Below are positions 8,826 to 18,370 of a stretch of DNA of 64,000 bases, in pieces; the first letter of the stretch is position 1; the number at the start of each line of letters is the position of its first letter. A program made the translations under genes and the position numbers. This DNA comes from Millionella massiliensis (GTDB lineage Bacteria; Bacteroidota; Bacteroidia; Bacteroidales; Rikenellaceae): contig NZ_FNWD01000002.1 of the NCBI RefSeq assembly GCF_900104655.1, forward strand, positions 744,001 to 808,000. The letters run 5' to 3'. Below the pieces are notes generated by a model. That model was not told the origin of the DNA. It saw only the letters and a list, made by a program, of their open reading frames with translations, and made no database searches.

Positions 8826-10145
8826 TTATTGATTGTCGGCCACCTGCTTTTCGGCCCACTGCCGCATCATCTCGATCGCCTTGGCCAGCACACCGGCCGA
8901 ACCTTTGAACTGACCGCTACCGCTAGGCACACCTCCCATCCCGTACCATTCGTAAAAACCACCGTTGGCCAGCACACGGTCGATCATGGGACGCACCTCG
9001 GCATAGGCCTCCTCCACCATTCCGTTGGCCACCAACTGCTGAATCATGCGGCCGCCGAACCAGGTCCAGTCTCCGCCATTCTGATAGACATACGGTTGCG
9101 CCATGCCGCCGTGGAAAAACCCTTCGGGATAGGGCGGATAGAGCGTCAGCCCGATACTCGGCATCCCCGAGAGACGTACGTTTTCGAGCATCTGTGCATT
9201 GACCGTCCGAATCTCCTCCTCGGAGAGCAATCCGGCCTCAATGGCCACCGCCGTACCGCCGTGATAATGTACCTGCCGTTCGTCAAACTCCTCGGGCACG
9301 GGCGACGGATCAATATAGACATGGGGGCGGAATTTGCGTAACTCCGTATCCCACAGATGGGTTCGCACGTTTTTCGCGATCCGGTCATGCAACTCGGCAT
9401 AGCGGTTCCGGACGTAGGGATCGTCCGTGAGGGCCTGTAAATGGTCCAACGCAATCAGAAACATCGCATTGTCGTACACATCGATGGCCCGCACCGAAAG
9501 TTCGTTCATGTCACACCCGAAATCATCGTTGGGCTGCACATCGCCCCAGTCGGCCGTCATCGCCCCGAAGAGCAGACCGTGCGACTCGTCGAAACGCTCC
9601 CGCAACAGGTACTCCACCATCTCGTCCATCCGTTCGAGCACAGTGCGTCCGGCAACCGATTCATACAGAATGGTACTGTCTCCCGTCCTGTCCACATACT
9701 TGCCGACAATCTGTATCAACGAAGATTCCTGGTCCGTTTCGACCGTATTTTTAAAAGCGACATGGTCGGGCGCGGCATCGGAATAGTATGGCGTATCGTC
9801 GTGCCACGTAAAGTCGGGTTTGAGCACATACCCGTCGATCATCTCACCGTTCGGCTGCTGAAGGGCAAAGAAGAGCAGAATGGCCTGTCGCAGCTGCGCG
9901 GGGTCGTTCTCCTCACAAGCCGTTTCGATAAAGGTATTCATATCCCGGGCCCAGATCTGAGAATATCCACTGCCGGCATTGAATCCTTGACGGATGACAC
10001 TTCGGGCCATGCTGTCGACCCGTATCAGCGTCGAATCGCCGAGAATCGTTTCGGCCAGTTGCATTTCAGGAGTTTGCGTAGCACAGGCACAGCAGATACA
10101 CCCCGCCATTCCGGCAAAAAACAGACGGTTCCACTTAATTTTCAT
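8826..10145 (-). CDS. Six-hairpin glycosidase-like lipoprotein
   Basis: 439 residues. The N-terminus MKIKWNRLFFAGMAGC has a lipobox-like MAGC with lipidation expected at Cys16. The mature part is one helical domain with hairpin-loop motifs typical of (alpha/alpha)6-toroid glycosidases: SGYSQIWARDMNTFIE near 60-75, PNGEMIDGYVLKPDFTWHDDTPYY near 99-122, KNTVETDQESSLIQI, and YVYQNGGDWTWFGGRMI near 365. The WARD plus TDQESS pattern recalls glycogen-debranching-type and GH63/GH37-like toroids, but I cannot assign a CAZy family. Acidic pairs in WHDD and GDWTW are plausible catalytic positions. It is transcribed divergently from the AraC regulator with 95 bp between starts, which suggests control by that regulator. 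An exo-acting alpha-glycosidase is the best guess. Confidence 0.85.
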   Translation of the reverse strand: MKIKWNRLFFAGMAGCICCACATQTPEMQLAETILGDSTLIRVDSMARSVIRQGFNAGSGYSQIWARDMNTFIETACEENDPAQLRQAILLFFALQQPNGEMIDGYVLKPDFTWHDDTPYYSDAAPDHVAFKNTVETDQESSLIQIVGKYVDRTGDSTILYESVAGRTVLERMDEMVEYLLRERFDESHGLLFGAMTADWGDVQPNDDFGCDMNELSVRAIDVYDNAMFLIALDHLQALTDDPYVRNRYAELHDRIAKNVRTHLWDTELRKFRPHVYIDPSPVPEEFDERQVHYHGGTAVAIEAGLLSEEEIRTVNAQMLENVRLSGMPSIGLTLYPPYPEGFFHGGMAQPYVYQNGGDWTWFGGRMIQQLVANGMVEEAYAEVRPMIDRVLANGGFYEWYGMGGVPSGSGQFKGSAGVLAKAIEMMRQWAEKQVADNQ

Positions 10146-10240
10146 ACAAAATTTCTTTGATTCACGAAAATAGTGTATCTTAGTTAGACTAGAGTGTATT
10201 TATGTTTTGATTTACTTATACAATCTTACGATTTCATACG

Positions 10241-11134
10241 ATGGTCAGAATTAAAGAAGGTTTCAAAAATGAGCGATTCGTATCCCTGTCCGACAGCCTG
10301 CTCGAAACGTACAGCCAGGATCCGCTGATCGGGAACCTTTACCCCCGGAAAATCGGCTATTTTCCCCGCGTAAAATACCATTATGTACGCAAGGAACAGG
10401 GTTGTGACTACATGATGCTGATCTATTGCACCGAGGGAAAAGGGTGGTACCAAATCGAAGGCCACACCTACCCCGTCCACCAGGACGAATACCTGCTGAT
10501 CCCGAGCGACACCCCCTACGCCTTCGGCGCAGACGAGACAGATCCTTGGACTATCTACTGGTTGCATTTCAAGGGCCACACCAGCCGTCAATTCCTGCCG
10601 GCATCGCCCAATCCACGCGAAATCACCCCCGGCGAACACTCCCGGCTACAGGACCGCCTGCAACTCTTCGAAGAGATCTATCACGCCTTTTCGCAAGCCC
10701 ATCACCGGGAATACATGCTTTACGCCTCTTTGTGCCTCTATCAGTTTCTGGGTTCGTTCATCTGTCTGGAGCCCTACCGATCGATTCTGACGGCCAATGC
10801 CGGACAGGACACGACCTTCTCCGAAAAAGTCATCCGATACATGCACGAAAACGTCCAGCACCGCCTGACCCTCGAACAGCTCGCCTCGTACTTCAAATAC
10901 TCCCCGTCACACTTTTCGACCCTTTTCCAACGCGAAACCGGCGTCTCGCCGATCAACTATTTTCTGCGCCTGAAGATCCAGAAGGCTTGCCGATACCTGG
11001 AGATGACCAACCTGAAACTGAACGAGATCGCCCCCCTGCTCGGATTCGACGAACCAGCCTACTTTTCACGCTCCTTCTCGAAAATCATGGGCGTCTCGCC
11101 GTCCCACTACCGCCGCAAGGAGATCGGACGCTAA
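10241..11134 (+). CDS. AraC-family transcriptional regulator
   Basis: 297 residues, cytoplasmic. Residues 30-130 form a cupin-like effector-binding arm (DYMMLIYCTEGKGWYQIEG, then DEYLLIPSDTPY), as in XylR/RhaR-type AraC regulators that sense a sugar directly. Residues 195-293 hold the double helix-turn-helix: first helices in LTLEQLASYFKYSPSHFSTLFQ, second in LKLNEIAPLLGFDEPAYFSRSFSKIMGVSPSHYRR, the usual C-terminal signature. It lies between the divergent lipoprotein glycosidase and the GH35-GH43-GH2 operon, so it is the likely activator of this locus. Finding a one-component regulator here, rather than a hybrid two-component sensor or SusR-like protein, is a little unusual for Bacteroidales glycan loci. 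The sensed sugar is unknown. Confidence 0.95.
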   Translation: MVRIKEGFKNERFVSLSDSLLETYSQDPLIGNLYPRKIGYFPRVKYHYVRKEQGCDYMMLIYCTEGKGWYQIEGHTYPVHQDEYLLIPSDTPYAFGADETDPWTIYWLHFKGHTSRQFLPASPNPREITPGEHSRLQDRLQLFEEIYHAFSQAHHREYMLYASLCLYQFLGSFICLEPYRSILTANAGQDTTFSEKVIRYMHENVQHRLTLEQLASYFKYSPSHFSTLFQRETGVSPINYFLRLKIQKACRYLEMTNLKLNEIAPLLGFDEPAYFSRSFSKIMGVSPSHYRRKEIGR

Positions 11135-11191
11135 CCCTGTCGCCACGTCCGTATCACCCCTTCGCTATTCCAAAATTTCTCCTTTCGTTTT

Positions 11192-11222
11192 TTTGACGAA
11201 TTCACATTTCTATATACATTTG
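11192..11222 (+). promoter_or_regulatory. Bacteroidetes-type promoter of the GH35-GH43-GH2 operon
   Basis: TTTG at 11192-11195, 19 bp spacer, TACATTTG at 11215-11222: an exact match to the Bacteroidetes -33/-7 consensus. The predicted start of transcription is about 11228, leaving a leader of roughly 72 nt before the ATG at 11301. Confidence 0.85.
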
Positions 11223-11227
11223 TGCTC

Positions 11228-11252
11228 TATCTTGTTGTAAACTAACAAGATA
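11228..11252 (+). promoter_or_regulatory. Inverted repeat at the predicted transcription start of the GH35 operon
   Basis: TATCTTGTT, a 7-nt spacer, then AACAAGATA: two perfect 9-bp arms beginning at about +1. It could be an operator overlapping the start site, or an RNA hairpin at the 5' end of the transcript. No Shine-Dalgarno sequence is occluded. Confidence 0.6.
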
Positions 11253-11300
11253 AACTACCCAGTCTTACTGTATTCAGAATATCATTTTAATTCCTGCACA

Positions 11301-13796
11301 ATGATACGCCCAAACCGAATTTTAACCATTTTCTTATTGTTTTTACCTCTGTTTAATCTTCCGGCAGTTCGGGCCGCCGAGACGCCGACAGAGGCATCCG
11401 GAAAAAACATCGAAAAACAATTCGCCCATCCGGAACGAATCCGCTATGACGGCTCATGTATGACCATCGAAGGAGAAGATGTCTTTATATATAGTGCCGC
11501 ATTCCACTATTTCCGTTGTCCCGAAGCGTTGTGGCGCGACCGTTTCCGCCGCATCAAAGAGGCCGGTTTCAACACCGTGGAGACCTACGTCCCGTGGAAC
11601 TGGCACGAACGGACCATGCCCAGCAGCCCGGAAGACACCACCCACTTCGACTTTTCCGACCTGCGTCGCTGGCTGACCATGGCTCAGGACGAATTCGGCT
11701 TCTATACCATCGTCCGCCCCGGTCCCTTCATTTGCGCCGAATTTTCGGGCGGTGCCTATCCGCGCTGGCTGGCCAAATTCCGCCCCGAACAGCATCAGGG
11801 ACTGTGGCTACGCAGCGCCGACCCCACACACATCCGCTGGTGCGTCCACTGGTTCGACGCCGTGTGCAAAGAGCTGGCCGACGAACAGATCACCCGTAAA
11901 CCTAAAGGGTCCAAAGGGATCATCATGATCCAAATCGAAAACGAATACAACGCCCACGGATGCGAAGGCAAGGATCGTTTCCTGAAAGAGCTCTACCGCT
12001 CCGTGCGCCGCAACGGGTTCGACGTCCCGGTTTTCACCTGTCTGACCGGTGAATGCCGCGGCAGTCAGGATCCCGAGTTATCCCAGGTGTTCGACTGCGA
12101 CAACTATTACGTCGGTCTGTCCGACGCCCCCAGCTGCGCCCACCGCATGTCCGACCTGCGCCGCAGCCAGCCCGACGCCCCCGGATTCGTCACCGAACTT
12201 CAGGGCGGCTGGTTCTCGCTCGTGACCGGCACCCTCAGCGAAGACCACTATTCCGACGAACGCCACTTCAAAGCCATTGGCCTGATGTCCATTTTGGGCG
12301 GCGCCACCGGTATCAACTACTACATGTTCTTTGGCGGTACCCACTTTGCCGGATGGGGAGCACGCGGTATGACCACTAGCTACGACTACAACGCCGCCAT
12401 CCGCGAAAGCGGAGCCGTCGGCCCCAAATACTACGAAGCGCAGGCTCTGGGCGATTTCATTCACACCTTCGCCCCGCAACTGACCCGCTCGACCGGTGGC
12501 CCCTGCGAACTGGAAGGAGCCCCGAAAGAGTTGTTCGGCGGCCTTCGGATCGCCGTCGACGGCACCCGCTTCGTCTTCCTGCACAACACCGATCCCGACC
12601 ATCCGCTCAAGGGTCGTGTGACGCTGAACCCCGGCCGCATGAGCCGGCCGACCGCCCCGATGTACAACATCGACCAGAACGGCCGCAAAGTGCTGATCAC
12701 CTCGTCAGCCACCGCCCCAAGCGACTCGACCTCCATTCCTGCGTTCGAAGTGGAATACGACCTGCCCGCACTGGGGTGCCAGGTGCTGGTCATCCCCGCC
12801 GGCAAACGCCCCTCGCAAGGCGAGTGGTGGCCCCGAGAGCCCCAACCCAAAGTACGTCCCGCCCACCTTCCGGCCCCCGTTCGCATCACCTCCGTGCTGA
12901 GGAAAGAGGATGCCTACGACCAGGCCCGCTGGCAGTTGCTGCCCCGTCTGGTATCGCTTTCCGATTTGGACGTCAATGATTTCCGTTACAACCTCTACCG
13001 GGCGCAGTTCGACCTCACAGCACAGCAGGCCAAGGATGAAAGATACCTGCTCTTCAACATGTTCACCCGTGACATCGTGTCGGTACTGGTCAACGGACAT
13101 CCCGCTCCGCGGCTCTATCCCGACAAGGCCGACGCGCAGACCTGGACGACCCGCCAATGCTTCGAACGCATCCGTCCCGACGAATATGACAACCGATTCG
13201 ACGTCAACGGATTGCTGAAATCGGGCAACAACGAAATCCTCGTCGTTTACGAAAATCTGGGACACGCCCACGGCTACGTGCCGATGGAAGAGCTGGCCGG
13301 CATCCGCGAAGGCGGCCTCTCGGTGACCGAAAGCGCCATGACCCATCCGTTGGAGTGGTCGTGTGCCAAAGATGCCGCCGGCATCACCCTGGGCTGGCAC
13401 CAACCGCAATTCGTACCGACCGACTGGCAGACCGTGACGCTGGACAGCACCGGCGACATTCCCCGCAAAGGCAACAACGTGCAACCCCACGCCACGCCGG
13501 ATGGACTCTTCACCTGGTACCGGGTGGAATTCGCATTGCCCGCAAACGATCCATCGGTCTGGATTCCGTGGCTGCTTCGCATCCAGGCCTCAGGTAACGG
13601 CTACATGTGGCTCAACGGCCACAACATCGGCCGCCACTGGGAAGCCGGTCCGCAGCGTGAATTCTACCTGCCCGAATGCTGGCTCAATTTCGGCAAGAAT
13701 GTACTGGTGCTGGGACTGCGCCAAACCGCCAACGGAGCCAAAATCCAGGCCATGGAGATCGCCCCATATGCCGACGCGGCCGAAGTACGAAAATAA
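11301..13796 (+). CDS. GH35 beta-galactosidase, secreted
   Basis: 831-residue retaining exo-beta-galactosidase of family GH35, probably removing terminal beta-galactose from oligosaccharide side chains in the periplasm or at the surface. Signal peptide 1-26 (ends VRAAE). The TIM barrel starts near residue 50 (FHYFRCPEALWRDR) with the family strand motifs ETYVPWNWHE and RPGPFICAEFSGGAYPRW. The acid/base is Glu215 in IENEY and the nucleophile Glu299 in VTELQGGWF. Later YYMFFGGTHFAGWG matches the conserved GGTNFG region. Beta-sandwich domains fill 400-820, with the WLNGHNIGRHW motif seen in GH35 C-terminal domains. First gene of a three-gene operon, ending 14 bp before the GH43 gene. Confidence 0.96.
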   Translation: MIRPNRILTIFLLFLPLFNLPAVRAAETPTEASGKNIEKQFAHPERIRYDGSCMTIEGEDVFIYSAAFHYFRCPEALWRDRFRRIKEAGFNTVETYVPWNWHERTMPSSPEDTTHFDFSDLRRWLTMAQDEFGFYTIVRPGPFICAEFSGGAYPRWLAKFRPEQHQGLWLRSADPTHIRWCVHWFDAVCKELADEQITRKPKGSKGIIMIQIENEYNAHGCEGKDRFLKELYRSVRRNGFDVPVFTCLTGECRGSQDPELSQVFDCDNYYVGLSDAPSCAHRMSDLRRSQPDAPGFVTELQGGWFSLVTGTLSEDHYSDERHFKAIGLMSILGGATGINYYMFFGGTHFAGWGARGMTTSYDYNAAIRESGAVGPKYYEAQALGDFIHTFAPQLTRSTGGPCELEGAPKELFGGLRIAVDGTRFVFLHNTDPDHPLKGRVTLNPGRMSRPTAPMYNIDQNGRKVLITSSATAPSDSTSIPAFEVEYDLPALGCQVLVIPAGKRPSQGEWWPREPQPKVRPAHLPAPVRITSVLRKEDAYDQARWQLLPRLVSLSDLDVNDFRYNLYRAQFDLTAQQAKDERYLLFNMFTRDIVSVLVNGHPAPRLYPDKADAQTWTTRQCFERIRPDEYDNRFDVNGLLKSGNNEILVVYENLGHAHGYVPMEELAGIREGGLSVTESAMTHPLEWSCAKDAAGITLGWHQPQFVPTDWQTVTLDSTGDIPRKGNNVQPHATPDGLFTWYRVEFALPANDPSVWIPWLLRIQASGNGYMWLNGHNIGRHWEAGPQREFYLPECWLNFGKNVLVLGLRQTANGAKIQAMEIAPYADAAEVRK

Positions 13797-13810
13797 ATAC
13801 CCCGGGAACT

Positions 13811-15400
13811 ATGAAAATCAGAAGCATTGGTATCCGAATAGCAGCCCTGATGGCGCTATTCGGACCGGCCGCATACGGCCAAAGCGGATGGACAGCCGAT
13901 AACGAAAACGGCACCTTCACCAATCCGATTCTGTGGAGCGACTGGCCCGACCCGGACATCATTCGGGTGGGCGACGACTTCTACCTCGTCTCGACCAGCA
14001 TGCACTACGTTCCGGGGTGCCCGATCGCCAAATCGAAAGACCTGGTCAACTGGCAGATGGCCGGTTACGCCGTCGATCGCTACGACGAAGACCCCCGCTA
14101 CGACATGCAGGGCGGCACCCTCTATCTCAACGGCGCATGGGCCACATCGATCCGCCACCACAACAACAAATTCTACGTTGCCTTCTGCACCCCCTACGGC
14201 TGGGGCACCGAGAAAGGGCATTTTTCGGTCTGCGAAGCCGAACGGCCCGAAGGCCCGTGGCGACGCACCATCTTTCCGGAATACCTCTACGATCCCGGCC
14301 TCTTTTTCGACGACGACGGCAAAGTCTACGTCGTACACGGTCAGGGCAAACTCTACATCACCGAGCTCACTTCGGACGTCCGTGCCGTCAAGGGAAAACC
14401 CGTCGAGATCTGGAACAAATCCTTCCGCGACAGCCACACCTGGGGGCCCAACTTCGGCATGGAAGGCTCCCACATGTACAAGATCAACGGCAAATATTAC
14501 ATCACCTGTCCGGCAGGCGGAACGACCGGCTGGCAGGTCTGCCTCCGCTCCGACAACATCTACGGCCCGTATGAGCACAAAATCATCGTCGAAGACAGCA
14601 GTTCCTATCCGCCCAACGGACTGCACCAGGGCGGTATGGTCCAGCTTCGGAATGGCGACTGGTGGTTCGTCATCATGCAGGACCGCGGCCCCATCGGGCG
14701 CGTACCCTGTCTGCTTCCCGTCACCTGGGTCGACGGCTGGCCGATGCTCGGCGACAACGGCAAAGACCTGATCACCTACCCCAAACCCGACGTCGGCAAA
14801 CGCCCCCAGCGTCCTTCGACGCCTGCCACCTCGGACGAATTCAACGGCCGCACCCTCGGTCTGCAGTGGCAGTGGAACCACAATCCCGACCCCGCCCGGT
14901 GGTCGCTCACCGAGCGTCCCGGCCATCTCCGTCTGAAAGCCGCCCAGGCCACAGACCTGAAAAACGCCCGTAACACCCTCACCCAGCGTGTACAGGGTCC
15001 CAGCAGCGAAGGTAGCGTCGAGATCGACCTCAGCGGACTGAAAGACGGCAATACTGCCGGTTTCGGTGTTTTCCAATTCCCCTACGCCTACGTCGCCGTA
15101 CAACAGGAGGGAGGTACGCGCCGCATCGTGATGTGCAACGACGGTACGATCGTGGAGAGCGTCCCCGACCTGCAGAGCGACCGCATCTGGATCCGCAGCC
15201 GCGTGACCGATAAAAACTTCACCGCGCGCTTCTACTACAGCCTGGACGGAGAGGACTTCCACCCGATCGGTAACGAATTGAAAATGGGTCTGGGGCTGGC
15301 ATGGACCGCCAACCGCTTTGCCCTCTTCAACTTCAGCACCCAAAGCGAAGGAGTCGACGGATATGCCGACTTCAACTGGTTCCACTTCACCAACAAATAA
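13811..15400 (+). CDS. GH43 beta-xylosidase/alpha-L-arabinofuranosidase, secreted
   Basis: 529 residues from the ATG at 13811. An upstream in-frame extension overlaps the GH35 gene and lacks a signal peptide, so the later start, which gives signal peptide MKIRSIGIRIAALMALFGPA, is preferred. Inverting GH43 hydrolase with a five-bladed propeller at about 35-320: base Asp47 in WPDPDI, pKa-modulating Asp161 in DPGLFFDDDG, proton donor Glu218 in GMEGSHMY. Residues 335-525 form a beta-sandwich of the GH43_C2 type (DEFNGRTLGLQWQWNHNP then GFGVFQF) seen in beta-xylosidases. Likely releases xylose or arabinose from side chains. Lies between GH35 and GH2 with 14-bp and 8-bp gaps, hence cotranscribed. 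Confidence 0.95.
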   Translation: MKIRSIGIRIAALMALFGPAAYGQSGWTADNENGTFTNPILWSDWPDPDIIRVGDDFYLVSTSMHYVPGCPIAKSKDLVNWQMAGYAVDRYDEDPRYDMQGGTLYLNGAWATSIRHHNNKFYVAFCTPYGWGTEKGHFSVCEAERPEGPWRRTIFPEYLYDPGLFFDDDGKVYVVHGQGKLYITELTSDVRAVKGKPVEIWNKSFRDSHTWGPNFGMEGSHMYKINGKYYITCPAGGTTGWQVCLRSDNIYGPYEHKIIVEDSSSYPPNGLHQGGMVQLRNGDWWFVIMQDRGPIGRVPCLLPVTWVDGWPMLGDNGKDLITYPKPDVGKRPQRPSTPATSDEFNGRTLGLQWQWNHNPDPARWSLTERPGHLRLKAAQATDLKNARNTLTQRVQGPSSEGSVEIDLSGLKDGNTAGFGVFQFPYAYVAVQQEGGTRRIVMCNDGTIVESVPDLQSDRIWIRSRVTDKNFTARFYYSLDGEDFHPIGNELKMGLGLAWTANRFALFNFSTQSEGVDGYADFNWFHFTNK

Positions 15401-15408
15401 TCTCCGCC

Positions 15409-18330
15409 ATGCATCGCATCAACCATTTCACCAAATACCTGGCGTTCATCGGCGGGTTAATCCTGCTGAGCGCCTGCCAATCGCAACACTCGCCCCGCAT
15501 CCGGCTCGACATGAACACCGACTGGGCCTTTTATCGCGGCGACCTGTCCCACGGCGAAGACCCCGCCGTCAGCGACACCGCATGGATGCCCATTGCACTA
15601 CCCCACATCATGCAGCTCGAAAAGAAACACTGCGGCGGCAACACCATCTATGACGGTGTCGGCTGGTACCGACGCTACTTCAAGCTGCCCGACGCCTACC
15701 GGGACAAACGGATCAGCATCCACTTCGAAGGGGTCATGAACGCCTGCGAACTCTATCTCAACAACCGTAAAATCACCGAACACCGCGGCGGATACGTCGG
15801 TTTCACCGCCGACATCACCGATGCCGTCAACTGGGGTGGCAACAACCTGTTGGCCCTGCGCGTATCGGCCGAATACGACTCCCTTACTCCTCCCGGCAAG
15901 CCGCAGGACCGTCTCGACTTCTACTATTACAGCGGCATCTACCGTGACGTCACGATGATCGTCACCGACCGACTCCACATCACCGACGAACTGGCCTCCA
16001 ACCAGGTCGCCGGCGGCGGGCTGTTCGTCACCTACCCCCGGGTCACCGACCAGGAAGCCCTCGTACAAGTCCAGACCGAACTACTCAACGAACACCCTGC
16101 AGCCCGCACCGGCGAAGTGGTAACCCTGCTGAAAGATCCGCAAGGCCAAACGGTAGCCCGCCACAGCACCCCGTTCACCTTGGAATCCGGCAAACGCCTT
16201 ACCCTCACCGACACCCTCAGCGTCACCCAACCCGCTCTGTGGCACCCCTACACTCCGAACCTCTATCAACTTGAAAGCCAGGTTTGGAGCGACGGGACCT
16301 GTGTCGACAGCCGTACCGAAGCGATCGGCATCCGTACGATCCGATACACCCGTGACGGCGGCTTCGAAATCAACGGCCAGCGGCTCTACCTGGTCGGAGC
16401 AAACCGCCACCAGGCATTCCCATACGTAGGCGACGCCGCTTCGAACTCCATGCAGGAACGGGACGTAATCGACCTCAAACGGGGCGGTTTCAATGCCGTC
16501 CGCGCCGCCCACTATCCGCAAGACCCCGCCTTTCTGGCCGCCTGTGACAAGTACGGCCTGGTGGTGATCGAGTGTATTCCCGGCTGGCAGTACTTCAACG
16601 ACTCGCCCGTCTTCACCGAACGTCTCCAGCAGGTCGCCCGCGAAATGATCCGCCGCGACCGCAACCACCCCTCCGTGGTGCTGTGGGAGACCGCCCTGAA
16701 CGAGACCCACTATCCGCTCGAGGTGGTGCGGTCGATCTACGAGATCGCCCACAGCGAATATCCCGGCGACCAGATGTACACCTCGGCCGACTACTTCAGC
16801 CACGAAGAGACCGAGCCGTACTACGACGTCTTTTACAAACAGGTGGGCCGCTTCCCGAAGGACGGAAACGTGATGAGCAACTACCTCGAAGATCAAATCG
16901 CCATCAAACCGCTCCTGACCCGCGAATGGGGCGACGGAGTGGGTGAAAAGCCGCGCGTTCGGTTCGACGAAGACGAGCAGGAGCAGATGCGCCAGTGCCG
17001 CGGACGCTACCAGCAGCTGCTCGGCCACGGCTACTTCGACTGGTGCATGCTCGACGCCAATCCCCGCATGGGAGGCCATTTTCTCTGGAGCTATAACGAC
17101 TACAACCGCGGCGCCGAAGAGTACACCATGTTTTGCGGCGTGGTCGATGTCAACCGTTACCCGAAACCGAGCTACTACATGATGCAGAGCATGCGCCCGC
17201 GTACAGTCTCCCAACCGGGACTCTACAACGGCCCGATGGTCTATATTGCTTCGCGCAACAGCTCCGCCACGTTTGCCACCTCGACCACCGCTATCCCCGT
17301 CTTCTCGAACTGTGACGCTGTACGCCTCTACCGCAACGGTCGGCTGATCGGCGAGCAGAGCCGTCAGGAGCGGGGCAAACTCTTCGGTCCCATTATCGAA
17401 AAGGGAGGCAGCCCCTATTATGAATTCGACGCAGGCGGCTATGAAGCCGGCGAACTTCGTGCCGAAGGGTTGATCGGCGACAGTGTCGTCGTAACCCACA
17501 CCGTCCGCACCCCCGGTACTCCGCACCACGTCGAAGTGTTCGTTCCCGACCACCCGATTCGCCCGGTTGCCGACGGCAGCGACATGATTCCCGTCTATTT
17601 TGTGATTTGCGACGAAAACGGCACCCGTATCAATACGTCCGACACAGAGATCGAGATCACCGTATCGGGCGAAGGAACATTGATCGGCGACGGCATCCGT
17701 CGCGTCGGGATCAACCCGCAACGGGTCGAAGGAGGCGTTGGTTTCGCCTTTATCCGCACCACATGTCAGGCAGGTACCATCCAGGTTACGGCCCGCTCAA
17801 ACGGCCTGAAAGAGGGGCATACCACGATCCGTACCGAGGAGTTCCAAGGGCAGCGACTTCCGGACGGCGACCACGGCACGTTCGGCGGCCACGAAGAAGA
17901 CGGTGTAGTCGTCAAACCGACCCGCTGGGACAGCTACATTCTCTCAAAGCCCCAGATACCGATCGCTTCAGTCGAAGTCACCTCCTCGCAAACCGACTAC
18001 CCGAAATCAAACATCACAGACGGCGACGATTTCAGCTGGTGGATCGCCAGTTCCGACGCCTTCCCGCAAACGATCACGTTAACGCTGGACAAACCGACCC
18101 GCGTTGTCGCCTGCCGCATCCGCTTTCAGAAAGACAGCTCCTCGTACAGGCACCGTATCGAAGGATCGACAGACGGAGAACACTGGGAAGAGCTCTACGA
18201 TCGCGAATGCACCGGATGGGACTTCAAGCCGCTCTCCATCGGCAAGGAGCTCCGCTACCTACGAATCACAATCGATTCGGCCACGGAAGGTCACGCAGGA
18301 CTGGCCGAAGTCACGCTCTACGCCGATTAG
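15409..18330 (+). CDS. GH2 beta-glycosidase (beta-galactosidase-like) lipoprotein with C-terminal discoidin domain
   Basis: 973 residues from the ATG at 15409, which gives a lipoprotein signal (LILLSAC, lipidated Cys23); the frame is open upstream but runs into the GH43 gene. Domains: sugar-binding beta-sandwich about 35-190 (GVGWYRRYFKLP), immunoglobulin-like 195-315, TIM barrel 320-600, then beta-domains including a DUF4982-like one, and an F5/8-type C (discoidin) domain at about 850-970 beginning SVEVTSSQTDYP. Acid/base Glu432 in ALNETH, nucleophile Glu506 in LLTREWGD. Most such Bacteroidetes enzymes are exo-beta-galactosidases; other GH2 activities are possible. The discoidin module suggests carbohydrate binding. 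A strong terminator follows 40 bp after the stop. Confidence 0.95.
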   Translation: MHRINHFTKYLAFIGGLILLSACQSQHSPRIRLDMNTDWAFYRGDLSHGEDPAVSDTAWMPIALPHIMQLEKKHCGGNTIYDGVGWYRRYFKLPDAYRDKRISIHFEGVMNACELYLNNRKITEHRGGYVGFTADITDAVNWGGNNLLALRVSAEYDSLTPPGKPQDRLDFYYYSGIYRDVTMIVTDRLHITDELASNQVAGGGLFVTYPRVTDQEALVQVQTELLNEHPAARTGEVVTLLKDPQGQTVARHSTPFTLESGKRLTLTDTLSVTQPALWHPYTPNLYQLESQVWSDGTCVDSRTEAIGIRTIRYTRDGGFEINGQRLYLVGANRHQAFPYVGDAASNSMQERDVIDLKRGGFNAVRAAHYPQDPAFLAACDKYGLVVIECIPGWQYFNDSPVFTERLQQVAREMIRRDRNHPSVVLWETALNETHYPLEVVRSIYEIAHSEYPGDQMYTSADYFSHEETEPYYDVFYKQVGRFPKDGNVMSNYLEDQIAIKPLLTREWGDGVGEKPRVRFDEDEQEQMRQCRGRYQQLLGHGYFDWCMLDANPRMGGHFLWSYNDYNRGAEEYTMFCGVVDVNRYPKPSYYMMQSMRPRTVSQPGLYNGPMVYIASRNSSATFATSTTAIPVFSNCDAVRLYRNGRLIGEQSRQERGKLFGPIIEKGGSPYYEFDAGGYEAGELRAEGLIGDSVVVTHTVRTPGTPHHVEVFVPDHPIRPVADGSDMIPVYFVICDENGTRINTSDTEIEITVSGEGTLIGDGIRRVGINPQRVEGGVGFAFIRTTCQAGTIQVTARSNGLKEGHTTIRTEEFQGQRLPDGDHGTFGGHEEDGVVVKPTRWDSYILSKPQIPIASVEVTSSQTDYPKSNITDGDDFSWWIASSDAFPQTITLTLDKPTRVVACRIRFQKDSSSYRHRIEGSTDGEHWEELYDRECTGWDFKPLSIGKELRYLRITIDSATEGHAGLAEVTLYAD

Positions 18331-18370
18331 CTCCCTGCGGCTCACGCAATATCTATTTCCACCCACTCAA

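Noticed and set aside
8463-8859. Small open frames in the 8049-8825 gap
   Set aside because: Low-complexity translations (Pro/Ser/Leu-rich or Gly/Arg/Ser-rich) arising from the pyrimidine-biased strand, without start signals or domains.
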